NCBI GenBank assembly: GCA_030407085.1
Contig: CM059585.1
Span: forward strand, 115,495,501-115,559,500
Reading direction: 5' to 3'
DNA: 64,000 nucleotides
Source: Trichopria drosophilae
Lineage: Eukaryota > Arthropoda > Insecta > Hymenoptera > Diapriidae
Both the position numbers and the translations under genes were made by a program. Positions 48,692-59,276 of the stretch are shown here, piece by piece (the stretch's first letter is position 1; each line of letters opens with the position of its first letter). The notes below the pieces were generated by a model. That model made no database searches, was not told the DNA's origin, and saw nothing but the letters and a program-made list of their open reading frames with translations.

Positions 48692-49917
48692 TAGGGTGGG
48701 GTGAATCGGAAAAGTTTTTTTGTAACACTTATTTTTTGGTAGTTTTTGATGCGCTAAGAACGAAAATGACCATACAAAAATTCTAAAAAAATGTTTCACA
48801 TTCGCCCCGACGTCCCAAAGATGGCGTTTTTGGGGTGTTTTTTTCGATTGTCTGTAACTCCGTCATTTTAAAAAATTTTTTTTTTTTTTTTGAAAAGGTG
48901 TCCACATTATTCATCTATTAATTCCTTATAATAGAAATTTTTTTTTTTTTTTTTGATTATGCCTCTAAAAACTCGATATATATGTCGATATTTCAAAAAA
49001 TTGAATATTTCGATATTTTTCATTTATAACGAGTCAAATATCTGCAGAATCGAAGTGTGGCTATGATTTTTCGACGTATTTTGTGCTCCTCAACATGAAA
49101 ATGATCGTAAAATTTAACTAAATGTCTTCTCTTAGTCGTTATTTTTTAAAAAGTTCTAAAAATGTAACCTGATTCTATTAAAAGCTGTTTTAAGGGCTTA
49201 CTACGGTCAAAAATTATGAAAGTTTTAATTTTTTTATTCGAAAGTATAATATTTCAAGAATCTGCTGTAAAATCTCGCGTCAATCCGAGCAAAACTAACA
49301 CAGACATGATTTTTTGAACTGTCCAACTCGGAAACCTATAATATGAATAAAACGACAACTCGCCAGAGGTCACCCTAGACAACAGCCCAAAAATTTCAGC
49401 AAGCTCACGGATCCATATTGAATTGGCGATCCAGAGCTGTGGGCCGTAGTGGATTTGGAATATCATATCTAATCCCTGCGTTAATGCCACAATTCAAGAA
49501 GAAGAAGTCAGATATGTAATTTTGTTGCTCAGCTCTTACGCGTTAGGTCTCCCAGTCGGACAGTTCAAAAAATTATGTCTGTGTTAGTTTTGCTCGGATT
49601 GACGCGAGATTTTTACAGAATATTCTTGAAATGTTGTACTTTCGAATAAAAAATTAAAACTCTGACAATTTTTGGCCGTAGTAAGCCCTTAAAATAGCTT
49701 TTAATAGAATCAGGTTACATTTTTAGAACTTTTTAAAAAATAACGACTAAGAGAAGACATTTAGCTAAATTTTACGATCATTTTCATATTTAGGAGGTGA
49801 AAATACGTCGAAAAATCGTAGCCACACTTCGATTTTGCCGATATTTGACTTGTTATAAATGAAAAATATCAAAATATTCAATTTTTTGAAAAATCGACAT
49901 ACATTCACCCCACCCTA
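48692..49917. mobile_element. Asymmetric palindromic element with TAGGGTGGGGTGAAT ends
   Basis: It is inserted in an AT dinucleotide run (48664-48690). The ends are 'tagggtggggtgaat' and its exact complement 'attcaccccaccccta'-like sequence. The inner arms (about 48982-49350 and 49548-49900) are near-perfect inverted copies around a ~200-bp unique core. The left side has ~270 bp of A/T homopolymer-rich sequence missing from the right. The likely TA target duplication suggests a Tc1/mariner-type or foldback element. No transposase frame is visible. Confidence 0.8.
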
Positions 49918-51183
49918 GTATATATATCGGTTAGACCTTCTCTTCAAACTTCTTATGAAATTGCGTGTGGAACATGAGGTCTAGTAAGTCCTGGAACTTT
50001 TGATGCAAACAATAAGTTGTTTTTTTATTTATTTTGAATTTATGCATATAAATCTACGTAGAATCCACGTACAAAATGCAAACCAATCCACGTAGAATCA
50101 TACGTAGAAAATCTACCCACATCTGCATAGAATCTAAATAGAAAATTTACTCATGAATTCACGTGGAATAAATGCAGAACGGGCGGAACTGTCCAGCGGT
50201 AAATTAAGGGCAGCAAACTCTCTGGCGGTAAGTTGTGGCAAGTAAATTGTATGCAATTGGATCTCACATACATTCCAACTGTGGTTATGGTGTTCTTAAA
50301 GTATCTAAACCTTCGAAAAAACGTTTTAAATGTTCATCTTGTCCAAGATGACGCCCCAGAATTAGAGAAATAGCTGAGGGATTGCAAAAGAATTCCATAA
50401 GCTGCCTTTATGAAACACTTCTTTAGTTAATCATAAGTTAAATATTCATGTAAGCGTATTATTATAATAAAGTTTATTGTTCTAGTCAATGTAATTGATA
50501 ATATATAGGTATACATAGGTTTTTTCTTCTCCGGAATATTTTAGGTTCCCTGTGCTAACAATTGCATATAAACTGGCCCTCACCAAATCCTAAATTCGTC
50601 CGCTCTTAAATGACAGAGGCATAGCAAGGCGCATGTTGGAAAGGAGGAAAGACCAGTTTAGATCAACGCTGATTGGTTGCTTCTGCGCAACTACCAAATT
50701 GATATACCTTTCTTCTTATACCACGTGCCACTCTACGTATAATCTTCAGGTTGAGCCAGAATTTTAGGAAATCTACATTATTCTTTGTCCCTTTTTACGA
50801 ATTTCTCTTCCTGTTAACCACTTTTCGTATGAACTTCTATGCATACATTAAAAGATTATCTTCATGACTCTGCCTCTTCCGTTGAAGAATATGTTGTCAA
50901 TTAAATATCGTCTTGCCTTTCAATTTATTTGTTACAATCTTAAGAAAAGTCTCTTTAGGTTTATCACTTCTCAGTTAAACCATCCGCAAAAGAAAGATCT
51001 GATGCTAATCTATAAAAGCGCATTATTTCGTGTATTTAATACAAGTTAAACATAGCACATCTTATGAGCCGGAAGTTCAATTTTCATGTTAATAAAAATT
51101 CCGGTATATTTGTAAAAAACCTGTGTAATTATTATTTCCTTTTCTGAGCACCCATACGTCTTGTGAAATAACGACACGGATCC
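49918..51183. repeat. Intergenic repeats between convergent genes
   Basis: 50042-50178 is a near-copy of 47306-47440 from MCT intron 7 (shared run 'gaaaatttactcatgaattc'). 50616-50727 is a reversed relative of 18957-19148. The remainder shows no gene. This is the 3'-to-3' interval between the transporter and the first PGRP-like gene. Confidence 0.65.
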
Positions 51184-51189
51184 TTTATT
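51184..51189 (-). terminator. Candidate poly(A) signal of PGRP-like gene 1
   Basis: AATAAA on the minus strand (TTTATT on plus), about 63 nt after the stop codon. Confidence 0.5.
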
Positions 51190-51251
51190 TTCCATTAAAT
51201 GATTTAAAACGATATCAAATTAAAATGAATAGACCTCTTTATGTTTATGTT

Positions 51252-51694
51252 CTACGCATGGGGTAAAACAATGGTATAGTTCTTTGAGATTTTGTGGTGC
51301 TCCATTCCGAAATCGAACAGTTTATATAGAGCTTCAAATATACTTGAAGAATTTTGGTATGAAAGCGGTCCAAGAAATTTAATGTAGAGACTTTTGTTGG
51401 ATTGTTTCATGTCTGTTATTGGCATTCTTGCTTTTCTCATCCAGCCTCGTCCGACATACACGAATCCATCGTTACCCATAAGGAAATTATTAGCAATATC
51501 GGACAAATGATATGTCTCCATATCCTGAATTTGAGCACGCCGAACTTCATCCATACACTTTTGTGTGGTATTGCACATCTCCACTTCTGGATTATCAATA
51601 AGCACGAGAACTTCAGCTGGAATCTCATTTTTGGGAGACTCGAATTTGGGCGGTTTGGCTCCCCATTCCAGACGATTTACAAATCTGACTCCCT
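51252..51694 (-). CDS. PGRP-like 1, coding exon 5 (PGRP domain, stop)
   Basis: Acceptor 'gtctctttttcag' on the minus strand; the first two bases complete Lys131. Encodes residues 132-277. The chain ends -NYTIVLPHA, about 25 residues shorter than typical PGRP domains. No consensus donor lies near the stop that would extend it. Confidence 0.88.
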
Positions 51695-54600
51695 CTGAAA
51701 AAGAGACATTTCTTCTTTTAAGGTACCTTGTAAAATAATGTACTATACACAATCAAGTACACAAAATAATTGATTTTCGTATTGTTTAAATTGATTTTGA
51801 AATGCAGGTTGCATTATCTGAATAATGCTCTGAACCCATTAAGTCCCAGAAGGACGAATATTTTTTTAACAATTCAGCTGTAGGTTGTGAAGTGTTATCA
51901 ACGTTGAAACAATTTTGGACTTATCATTTCTAACGTAAAATTTATCGTACTTTCCGATTCTGACCTTAAAATTTTTAAAAAGTACGATCCAAAAAAATAC
52001 AATCGATTATTTAACAAAAAGTCGGATTTTTTCACGGTAATTTTTTTTTCGATCAACAATTTCGCGCCGAAATTGAGTGAGGAGGTCACTATTAATGTGA
52101 AAATCACTCGGCCTCGGACCCAAACTTCAAAATGTACGAGCGCCAAAATAAAATTTCAAAATGGCGTTACCCAATATGACGGCTTGAAGACGAAAATTTA
52201 ATGACATTTTCGATTATGCGATGCTTAACGAGCTAAATTGATAAATTTTTACTGAAAATGTGTTTATTAAAAGTTATTTGTGTCCCTAATCACTAATCTG
52301 ATGTCCACTTTACGAAATTCAAAATGGCGGATCCAATATGGCGGACGAAAATTTTCGAAACGTTTGGATTTTTATGAAAATCGGTATACCGGGGTTTGTA
52401 CAATCGCTGATTACGAATCTGATGCCAAATTTGCGAAATTCAAAATGGCGGATTCAATATGACGGAATGAAAATTTTCGAAACGTTTCGATTTTTATGAG
52501 AAACGGTATACCGGGGTTTGTACGATCGCTGATCACGAATCTGATGCCAAATTTACGAAATTCAAAATGGCGGATTCAATATGGCGGATAAAAGTCTGCA
52601 TTCATTGATTTTTTGTGTTGACGAAGATGAAACTGATATTACAGAATTCTAATGGCAGTTTATCATGATGCTCGTGATGCTCGTATATTTGTAAAGTTAC
52701 ATTACATTAAATATTCGTCCTTCTGGGACTTAATGGGTTAAGTTTGATATGTTCAGGGTTATTGCCCAGTATGTCAGTCGGATGTCATCTGCTATATAAA
52801 GTTTGAATCTTACTTTTGTCTTACTCACACTCTTCATTCCCAATATATCAAAACACGAAATATCATGCTGAATCCTTTAAATTGACAAGTAATAAAAAGG
52901 AATAAAACATGAAAGTGCCGATCATTATTATAGAAGTTACCGGTACGTTTGGATTTTCTATTGGCACATGCCATGTAATTTTTTAAGAGATTTTAGGCCA
53001 GAGATGTGTAGCAATGAAGTTTGGTTCGAAACGTCTTATTTAAGCGCAAGAACTGTAGTATGAGCATGATTCAGGAGCTATCGAATGAACGTTAATAACG
53101 ATTTGCTCAACAAGGTCTACTGACGAATTATGGGTATGACCTAATAAAAGAGTCCAAAAGAGCCAAGATCCAAAAAAGCATGGCAAAGTCTATGAAATGT
53201 CTTGTGCATTATTTTCTTCATTTTCTACCAGTACATCAGTTCTTTCCACAAGCTAGCATGACGTCGATAAGGATTATTACCATTAAATTTGTAGGTTAAA
53301 ACGCAAAATGTATTAAATAAACAAAATTTACTTTTCTGTGAAGCTTCGCGCATGGCAATCACATCGTCGTCATCAATTCCAGTCCATGGAATAGCTGTCA
53401 TATTTTCATGTTTCTCATGGGCCTGAAAAAAATAAAGTTTGAGGACTTTCATAATACATTTTTATCTGTAAAAAGGTTCAGTAGATATGTGCATTAATTT
53501 ACATCATTTTGTCTGTTTCATGTGATGTAGAAACTTGACACATTCCCCTGTATTAAAACAAAAAATGAAGCGTTACACGAGCGTTCAAAATGTCCAGTCA
53601 CACTTATGGTACGTTTAACACACTCTTTATGCTCAAAGAGAAAGTTAAGCGTTTTTTTATCCAAATTCACTAGTTCTTAACTCTTTTGACACGCTTCTCG
53701 ACACGGATTTAACGCTTTTCAAACTCTTTCGGAACTCTTAAGTAACGCTCGTGCAATGCTCTCATTTTTTACCAGGGTTGCGTTTGGTTTCTCCAATATG
53801 GATTGGTTTATAATACGAATTGAGAAGCATATGGTTTATCCACTTTTTTGAATAATTAATAAAATTCGTATTTCACTCGCGTGTAAAAATAGCACACTTC
53901 GAGCGCGAAATAATATTTTGTTCCCTCTATGGCGGTAGCGAAAAAACATAGCTTGAGAATAGTGTATTGTGTAACTAGGGAGCAAAATAGCTGTTTTCCT
54001 CTCGAGTTTTTACCGAAAGAATCGATTTTTTAACAACTGCGGTACTCGACGGGGGTTTTTCCCACACTTTGGTGGTTTTTCCCTACGTTATTGCACACCC
54101 CAATGAGGTTACTCTCAAAGGTACGGATGGGTTCCTATATAATCAACTTTGTACGTTACCTTCTGGAATGGAGACGATATTGATACTTAATTTTAAAGAT
54201 CAATGCGAGAAAATCATATTCGAAGTAAGTTTCGATTTATCAATAGGGTCCATAGTTAGTTTTTAGTATTGTAATATCGTCGCCGATATTTTTAATAAAT
54301 AACCTTTTATACATTTCTCGATAAATTTTTGTATTTTTATTTATTAGTCATTTTTATTTAATAGTGGCAGAATAAACTAATGTACTATTCATCAGTTCTT
54401 AATTAAACTACTCATTCATCAATAACATACTAAATACTTGTAAAGTTTATTTCTATATTAAGAGAAATAAAAAAGAACGAATTTCATTGCTATATATATT
54501 AATTGTTCATTTATGCGAACCAGGTAGACCTGATTTTGTGGACGTGTCTATTCTTTTAAAATGCTTAAAATAAACACTATACATTTACCATTTATTCGAC

Positions 54601-56366
54601 GAACTATTATACTTACAATAACTCGCTGCTTTTTCAGGTGTTCCTTCATAATTTCGTTTCCCATTTCGTCAACTTCCGGCAGAATACATTTGCCACAGTT
54701 AAAAGTGGTATTGAATTCATCAAAATCGTCATTTATTTTTTGTAATTCTTTGCGTCGCTGAAATTTGTAGAAATAGTTGGTCAAGAAAACATCTGTCTAC
54801 TTTTTCAGAATATTTATCAGTTCAAAACTTTTTAATAAATGTCCAATAACGATTTTAATTACAAATATACTTATGTATTTTACTGCAGAGACTACAAAAT
54901 AGTATATTATGTAACAAGGGCGTAATTAAAAATCTTCAACGAGTGCGAAGTTAATGGCACAAGCGAAGAGACGATGATAATCACAATCGTCGGAGTTCTA
55001 TATTTCGCTCGTGTTGCAAACGATATTTTTTCATACGACGAGTGTGGGACTCGATAATTTGCGCCCGAAGATTTCGCAGCAGGGCGCAAAATCGAGCTCT
55101 ACACCCGGAATTTAAAAAATGGCAGTCACAACTGTCGCAAATCAGATTCGTGTCAAAAACTATAAAAAACAACAAAAGTCGCACTTTACGCTATTATTCT
55201 GCATAATTTTGCAAAAACATATTTAAGTAAGAGAAAAATAACAAAGACCTACGAAATTTCACTGTTATCTGTTTCAAAAATCAGTGAGGGTGATTCTTGT
55301 AGACTTTTTATTCTGAAAACAATGTTGCCTATAAAATTGCTCCAATGTTTTGAAAATGTATCTCATTTAACTTAAAAAACATTTATAATAGTAATAATAG
55401 TCATTTTTGTAAATTATTTTAGGGAACCAATTTTTTAATGCAATTTGCAATTGCATCGCATAGTTAAAATCCATTTCCTACACCAGTCTAAGAATTTTTA
55501 TTAAACAGGTGATTTACATCCCGATTTGCGGATATTTTACGACCTTGAAAATTATATGGTTGAGATACGATGCCCTACCTATCTTAGTTGAAAACTCGGG
55601 ACATAAATTCGAAATTTACACACGTTTGGGCGTAAACTATTTTACGCCCTTAATACGAAAAATACTAATTCAAGTTACCCAATCTGCAGTTTTATTATTC
55701 TGTCTATTTGGATGTTTTGAAGTCGCTTATCATTTACGCTTCTTGACGTGATATTAGAATGATTTAGGAAAATTGTGGTAAGCGATTGTGGAGAAATAAA
55801 AGAAAGAATGTAGTACGCTAATAAAAATTCATAAAAATCGTTTAAATTGATATTTTTTGACAATTTAAACTAAAATTTCAATAAATCCTAACATCATGGA
55901 GTAATTTTAAGTTCGCATTCGTTATCAGCGCAAATTGTACCTCGCAAGACTGTATATAACCAATTAAAAGTTATTAATCTTTTACAAGTTTAATACAACG
56001 CTGACAGTAAGATAGCTATTCAGGAATTGTTATCGTCAATATTTAAATATCTGATGAACTTACATCGGTTCTATTAGTTGAAGCCTTCTGCCTTTCTGGA
56101 ATATCGGACCCTTTTTCGTCAATCACTGACAAAAAGGGGATAGTTATGCCCAGCAGGATTAAACAAGTCGCCGTCGATATCGCCATCATTATACTATAAA
56201 CATAATTATGTAAATAAACAATATTTATTTCCAACAGCTACTAAAATCTTCTTGGAAAGCAATTAATTATTTTATTTTTAACATTGCACAACGCCACTTT
56301 TTACTTTTAGTTGCTAAAAAAATGTTTCAACACTTACCAGGTCGGATGAAATATCACACTGCCCAT
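51252..56366 (-). CDS. Membrane-anchored PGRP-like protein 1, 5 coding exons, 277 aa
   Basis: CDS = complement(join(51252..51694, 53332..53422, 54617..54757, 56064..56193, 56338..56366)); all introns GT-AG with consistent phases. Layout: short N-terminal tail; hydrophobic segment ~11-33 (signal anchor or signal peptide); stalk with CGKC at 74-77; PWTGIDDDD near 112-120; then a PGRP/amidase_2-type domain from ~132. Family hallmarks are RFVNRLEWGAK, the CNTTQKC disulfide pair, LSDIANNFLMG and YVGRGW. Zinc ligands of amidase PGRPs are gone: Asp replaces the His of the V-I-H-H-T strand, Asn replaces the Tyr of the D-I-x-Y-N-F motif, and the chain stops where the last His/Cys segment should begin. 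A recognition or decoy role is inferred. It is a tandem paralogue of the gene at 58810-62804. Confidence 0.85.
51835..52737. mobile_element. TTAA-type MITE carrying a CAAAATGGCGG tandem repeat
   Basis: Terminal inverted repeats 'cccattaagtcccagaagga' at both ends, with TTAA directly outside the right end (52738-52741) and a diverged TGAA outside the left; this recalls piggyBac-type insertion. Inside are four spaced copies of 'ttcaaaatggcg-gattcaatatgacgg' in ~120-130-bp units (near 52157, 52321, 52441, 52564). It lies in the intron before PGRP-like 1 exon 5. Degraded relatives start at 14051 and perhaps 25890. Confidence 0.8.
53332..53422 (-). CDS. PGRP-like 1, coding exon 4 (residues 101-131)
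   Basis: Flanked by 'tattttttttcag' and A|GTAAAT. Encodes the TAIPWTGIDDDD segment and EASQK, highly similar to the matching exon at 61106-61193 of the paralogue. Confidence 0.87.
53546..53777. mobile_element. MITE, second copy of the CCCTGGTAAAAA family
   Basis: The ends 'cccctgtattaaaacaaaaa' and, reversed, 'ccctggtaaaaaatgagagc' plus internal 'gcgttacacgagcgtt' match 43512-43772. It lies in PGRP-like 1 intron 3. Confidence 0.75.
53960..53990. repeat. Repeat shared with 62165-62193
   Basis: 'gtaactagggagcaaaatag' here and 'gcaactagggagcaaaatgc' at 62174-62193 lie in introns of the two paralogous genes but at non-equivalent positions. A dispersed repeat is more likely than a shared intron ancestor. 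Confidence 0.5.
54617..54757 (-). CDS. PGRP-like 1, coding exon 3 (residues 54-100, Cys stalk)
   Basis: Flanked by 'acaaatttcag' and ATT|GTAAGT, phase 0 on both sides, 47 codons. Encodes a hydrophilic stalk with CGKCILPE. The paralogue's exon has 50 codons with CGNCIIPE. Confidence 0.87.
56064..56193 (-). CDS. PGRP-like 1, coding exon 2 (residues 10-53, hydrophobic segment)
   Basis: 130 nt, the same length and phase as the paralogue's exon 2. The acceptor 'atgtttatag' completes Cys10. Encodes MMAISTATCLILLGITIPFL then a Ser/Thr-rich linker; the donor is GAT|GTAAGT. An alternative start at Met12 or Met13 without exon 1 is possible. Confidence 0.82.
56338..56366 (-). CDS. PGRP-like 1, coding exon 1 (residues 1-10)
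   Basis: A 29-nt coding exon (MGSVIFHPT plus two bases) ending at CTG|GTAAGT. The paralogue has an identically sized and phased first coding exon at 62776-62804, and the sequence just upstream of both ATGs is conserved, which fixes this start. Confidence 0.78.
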
Positions 56367-56465
56367 TGTTCTTCAGATAATAAAATCAAATTGTCAAAAC
56401 TAAAATCAAGAACTATATTCGTCGCACCACTCGACTACATGCAAGTTCACTCACTACTGTTTACC
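56367..56465 (-). promoter_or_regulatory. Conserved 5' UTR/promoter block of PGRP-like 1
   Basis: On the minus strand 'gacaatttgattttattatc' precedes the ATG and 'ttttggtaaacagt' lies ~95 nt upstream. The paralogue has 'gacaatttaattttattaac' and 'ttttggaaacagt' at the same distances. The ACAGT word is a plausible initiator. No TATA box or clear NF-kB site was seen. Confidence 0.5.
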
Positions 56466-58361
56466 AAAAGTAAGACAACAATATCTTGAAACACTCTTTA
56501 ATTTATTATTTGCCTGTGTGTGACTATTGTTTATATTAATGCATGATTAATGGTTAATAATCTTTCTTAATTTACGGATTAAGAAAATATAATTCAGCAG
56601 ACATTATTATCTTTAAGAAGACCATTACATATTGCGGTAAAACCCACGATAGTGACGTCCGTTTTTACGGACCAGAGCAGAAATTTATTAAGACCATTTT
56701 TTCTGACAAATTTACGGCCATTTTGAAATTACGACACATATCCTATTAATGTCACGAGCATAATGCTTTAAACACTTTCAGGTACAGATTTTTTACTAGG
56801 CATCTTCATTTCAAAAGCCTGAGATGTTTGGCGTGGCCGAATACAAATTTGAAGTCAAGATATTAACATTTTTTAATTGCAGAAGACGGATTCAAAATGG
56901 CTATATATAAACAATAAAGAATGCCAAAAATTTCAAAAAAACATTTGTAAATATACAAACGCGTTTATAGTTATAAATATTCAAATTTGACCGTGAGCAT
57001 GTGCTCCAAGAGCATTTCAAGTTCAATTTTTTGCATGTATATCGTAATTTCCAAATGTCATATCTTGCTAAAGAAAAATCCTAACGAAATTTTACGCTTT
57101 TCATATTAAAGAGAAAGAGTAGTGCCATATGGTCCAACTGGAAGAACAACTCAGAAAAATGTTACCTTCTGTACATAACCTCGAAAATAGCAAAAAAACG
57201 TATTTTTCGAGTATATAACCTGCAATATCTCAAAAACCTAGCGTGATGGGCCACTTTTTAGTTCAGATTCGGGTACCACGTACAAAATTATACTACGCAT
57301 TAAATTATAGAGCCCAAATTTTGAGAAATCGATTCAATAATTTTTTATTTACGATATTTAGTGAAAATACCTACCTTATCGGTTGAGTATTTTAGAACAA
57401 CTACTTTTTTTGGAAAATAACCTTTTCAGCACGTACCGAAACACGATACAAAAGCACAGTAGCTTTTTAACTAGAATATTTTATACGGCTTATTATATAT
57501 TTCGGTGCGACAAAAACGAATCAGATGAAAGAAATATTGTTGCTCAATTATATTTTGGTCGCCTTCTGAAATCGTAACTTTTTGTTTCTAAAATTTATTT
57601 TTTAAAGTACGAATCTCATAAAAATTTTGTTCCATAGAAAAGATAAAATGGTAGATTAGATTACTTTATAAAAAGAGGGGAAACAATTATATTTTATGCA
57701 TAAATAATGAAACCAACGCAGCTTGTAAAAATGTAATGCTGGTTTTAGGTGTGTCTAACTCACATTTGTTGTGATTAATCCCGCGGTTGGAAATAAATTT
57801 GACGACGAACTAACGGTTGATGATGATGAGGGGAAAAGATTAGTAAAAAATAGCGAGGTGGAGATGATGGAATGAGGAGTGGGGAAACAAGTACCTCATG
57901 AATTAGGAGAGGGGGAACGCGTACCGCATGCCTGAGGAGAGGGGGGGGGGCAAGTACCGCGCGACTATGGAGAAGAGAATGTATAGTTTGTGTGCGTGAG
58001 AGAGGGAGAATGTTGAACAAGGAGCAAGTGCAAGTATGTAGAGAGAAAAGAGAAAGAGGTGTACATGTTTTGGGAGAGGAATTAGATGGATGGAATTGAC
58101 AGAACAAATCAGGAGAGATTCATGGATTGGAAACTTTATGCATGTTTTGACTATATATAAGACGTTAACACCTGACAGGTTTACACAGTGCTAATATTAT
58201 TTCGTATATACTCGACATTCTCTCTGGATAACTCATAACGCATATATAATCTTAATGTAATAAAATGAACATTCAAACAAAAAGAGAAAGAGAGAGAGAG
58301 AGAGAGAGAAGGAAGGAGAAAGGGGTGAGAGATATTGATTCATTGATTGCTTAAAACCAAT
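56466..58361. other. Intergenic region between the PGRP-like paralogues
   Basis: AT-rich on the left. From about 57775 to 58330 it becomes purine-rich with a G run (57943-57951) and GA microsatellite (58283-58309). Nothing coding is supported; the 110-codon minus frame at 57775-58107 is a composition artefact. Confidence 0.55.
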
Positions 58362-58367
58362 TTTATT
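58362..58367 (-). terminator. Possible poly(A) signal of PGRP-like gene 2
   Basis: AATAAA on the minus strand ~445 nt past the stop. Weaker AT-rich variants lie closer, so the true 3' end is uncertain. Confidence 0.25.
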
Positions 58368-58809
58368 AGTATCGTGGCCTCTGTAACTCTTGGACAAATT
58401 TGATAAATATCATTCCGTAATCATTTCATCCAAAGTACGCGACAATACATTTATAAAACTATCTAACTTTTTCCCTCTTCACATCAATTGCTATAAGAAG
58501 AAAATAACAGATATAACGAGTCATGATATTATTATGAAAAGCTGATACTTTATAATCGATCAATTATATATTATTTGACTTGCCAACATTTGTATAAATG
58601 CAATACAAAATGAAAAATCAAAGAATCAACAAGCCCCGGTCTCCCCTAATAAGTTACTAAATAAGATGTTTTGTGTATTTAGAGTTTTCATGGCAAATAG
58701 TTATAACATCACAAATGTACGTTAAAATTAAAAATACTGGATCAGTATACGAAATGGTGTGGAAATAATAATATTGATCAATGATATTGGCATAAAATTG
58801 TCTCATCTG

Positions 58810-59276
58810 TTAATAACCCTCGACAAATTGATTAACTCTGGTCACGATAGTGGTGTAATTCCGTGAGATTTTGTTCTGTTCAACTCCGAATTTGAGCAAA
58901 TTTTCTAGTGCCAAGACAGCTTCTTTCGGAGAATTTTCAGATGGAAACTTTCCGAGAAATTTAATGTAGATACACTTGCTGGCAGTTTTCTCGAATCTTA
59001 GTGGCATTTTTCCCATTTTCTTCCAGCCCCGTCCGACGTATACGAGTCCTTCGGAACTGATTATAAAATTATTAGCAATATCGGACAAGTAATATGTCTG
59101 CATATCTTGCATTTGTGCACGCCGAATTTGATCCATGCACGTTTGTGTGGTATTGCACATCTCTTCGTTAGGGTCATCAGTGAGCACTACGAATTTAGCT
59201 GGATAGTCATTCTTTTGAGACTGGAATTTTGGCGATTTAGCTCCCCATTGCAGCCGATTTACAAACCTGAGTCCCA
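58810..59276 (-). CDS. PGRP-like 2, coding exon 5 (PGRP domain, stop)
   Basis: Acceptor 'gttttgtttttcag'; the first two bases complete Met133. Encodes residues 134-287. It ends -VNQFVEGY, eight residues past the homologous end of gene 1. Confidence 0.88.

Noticed and set aside
57775..58107. 110-codon Pro/Leu/Ser frame on the minus strand
   Set aside because: Shadow of purine-rich low-complexity sequence; no domain, no splice context.
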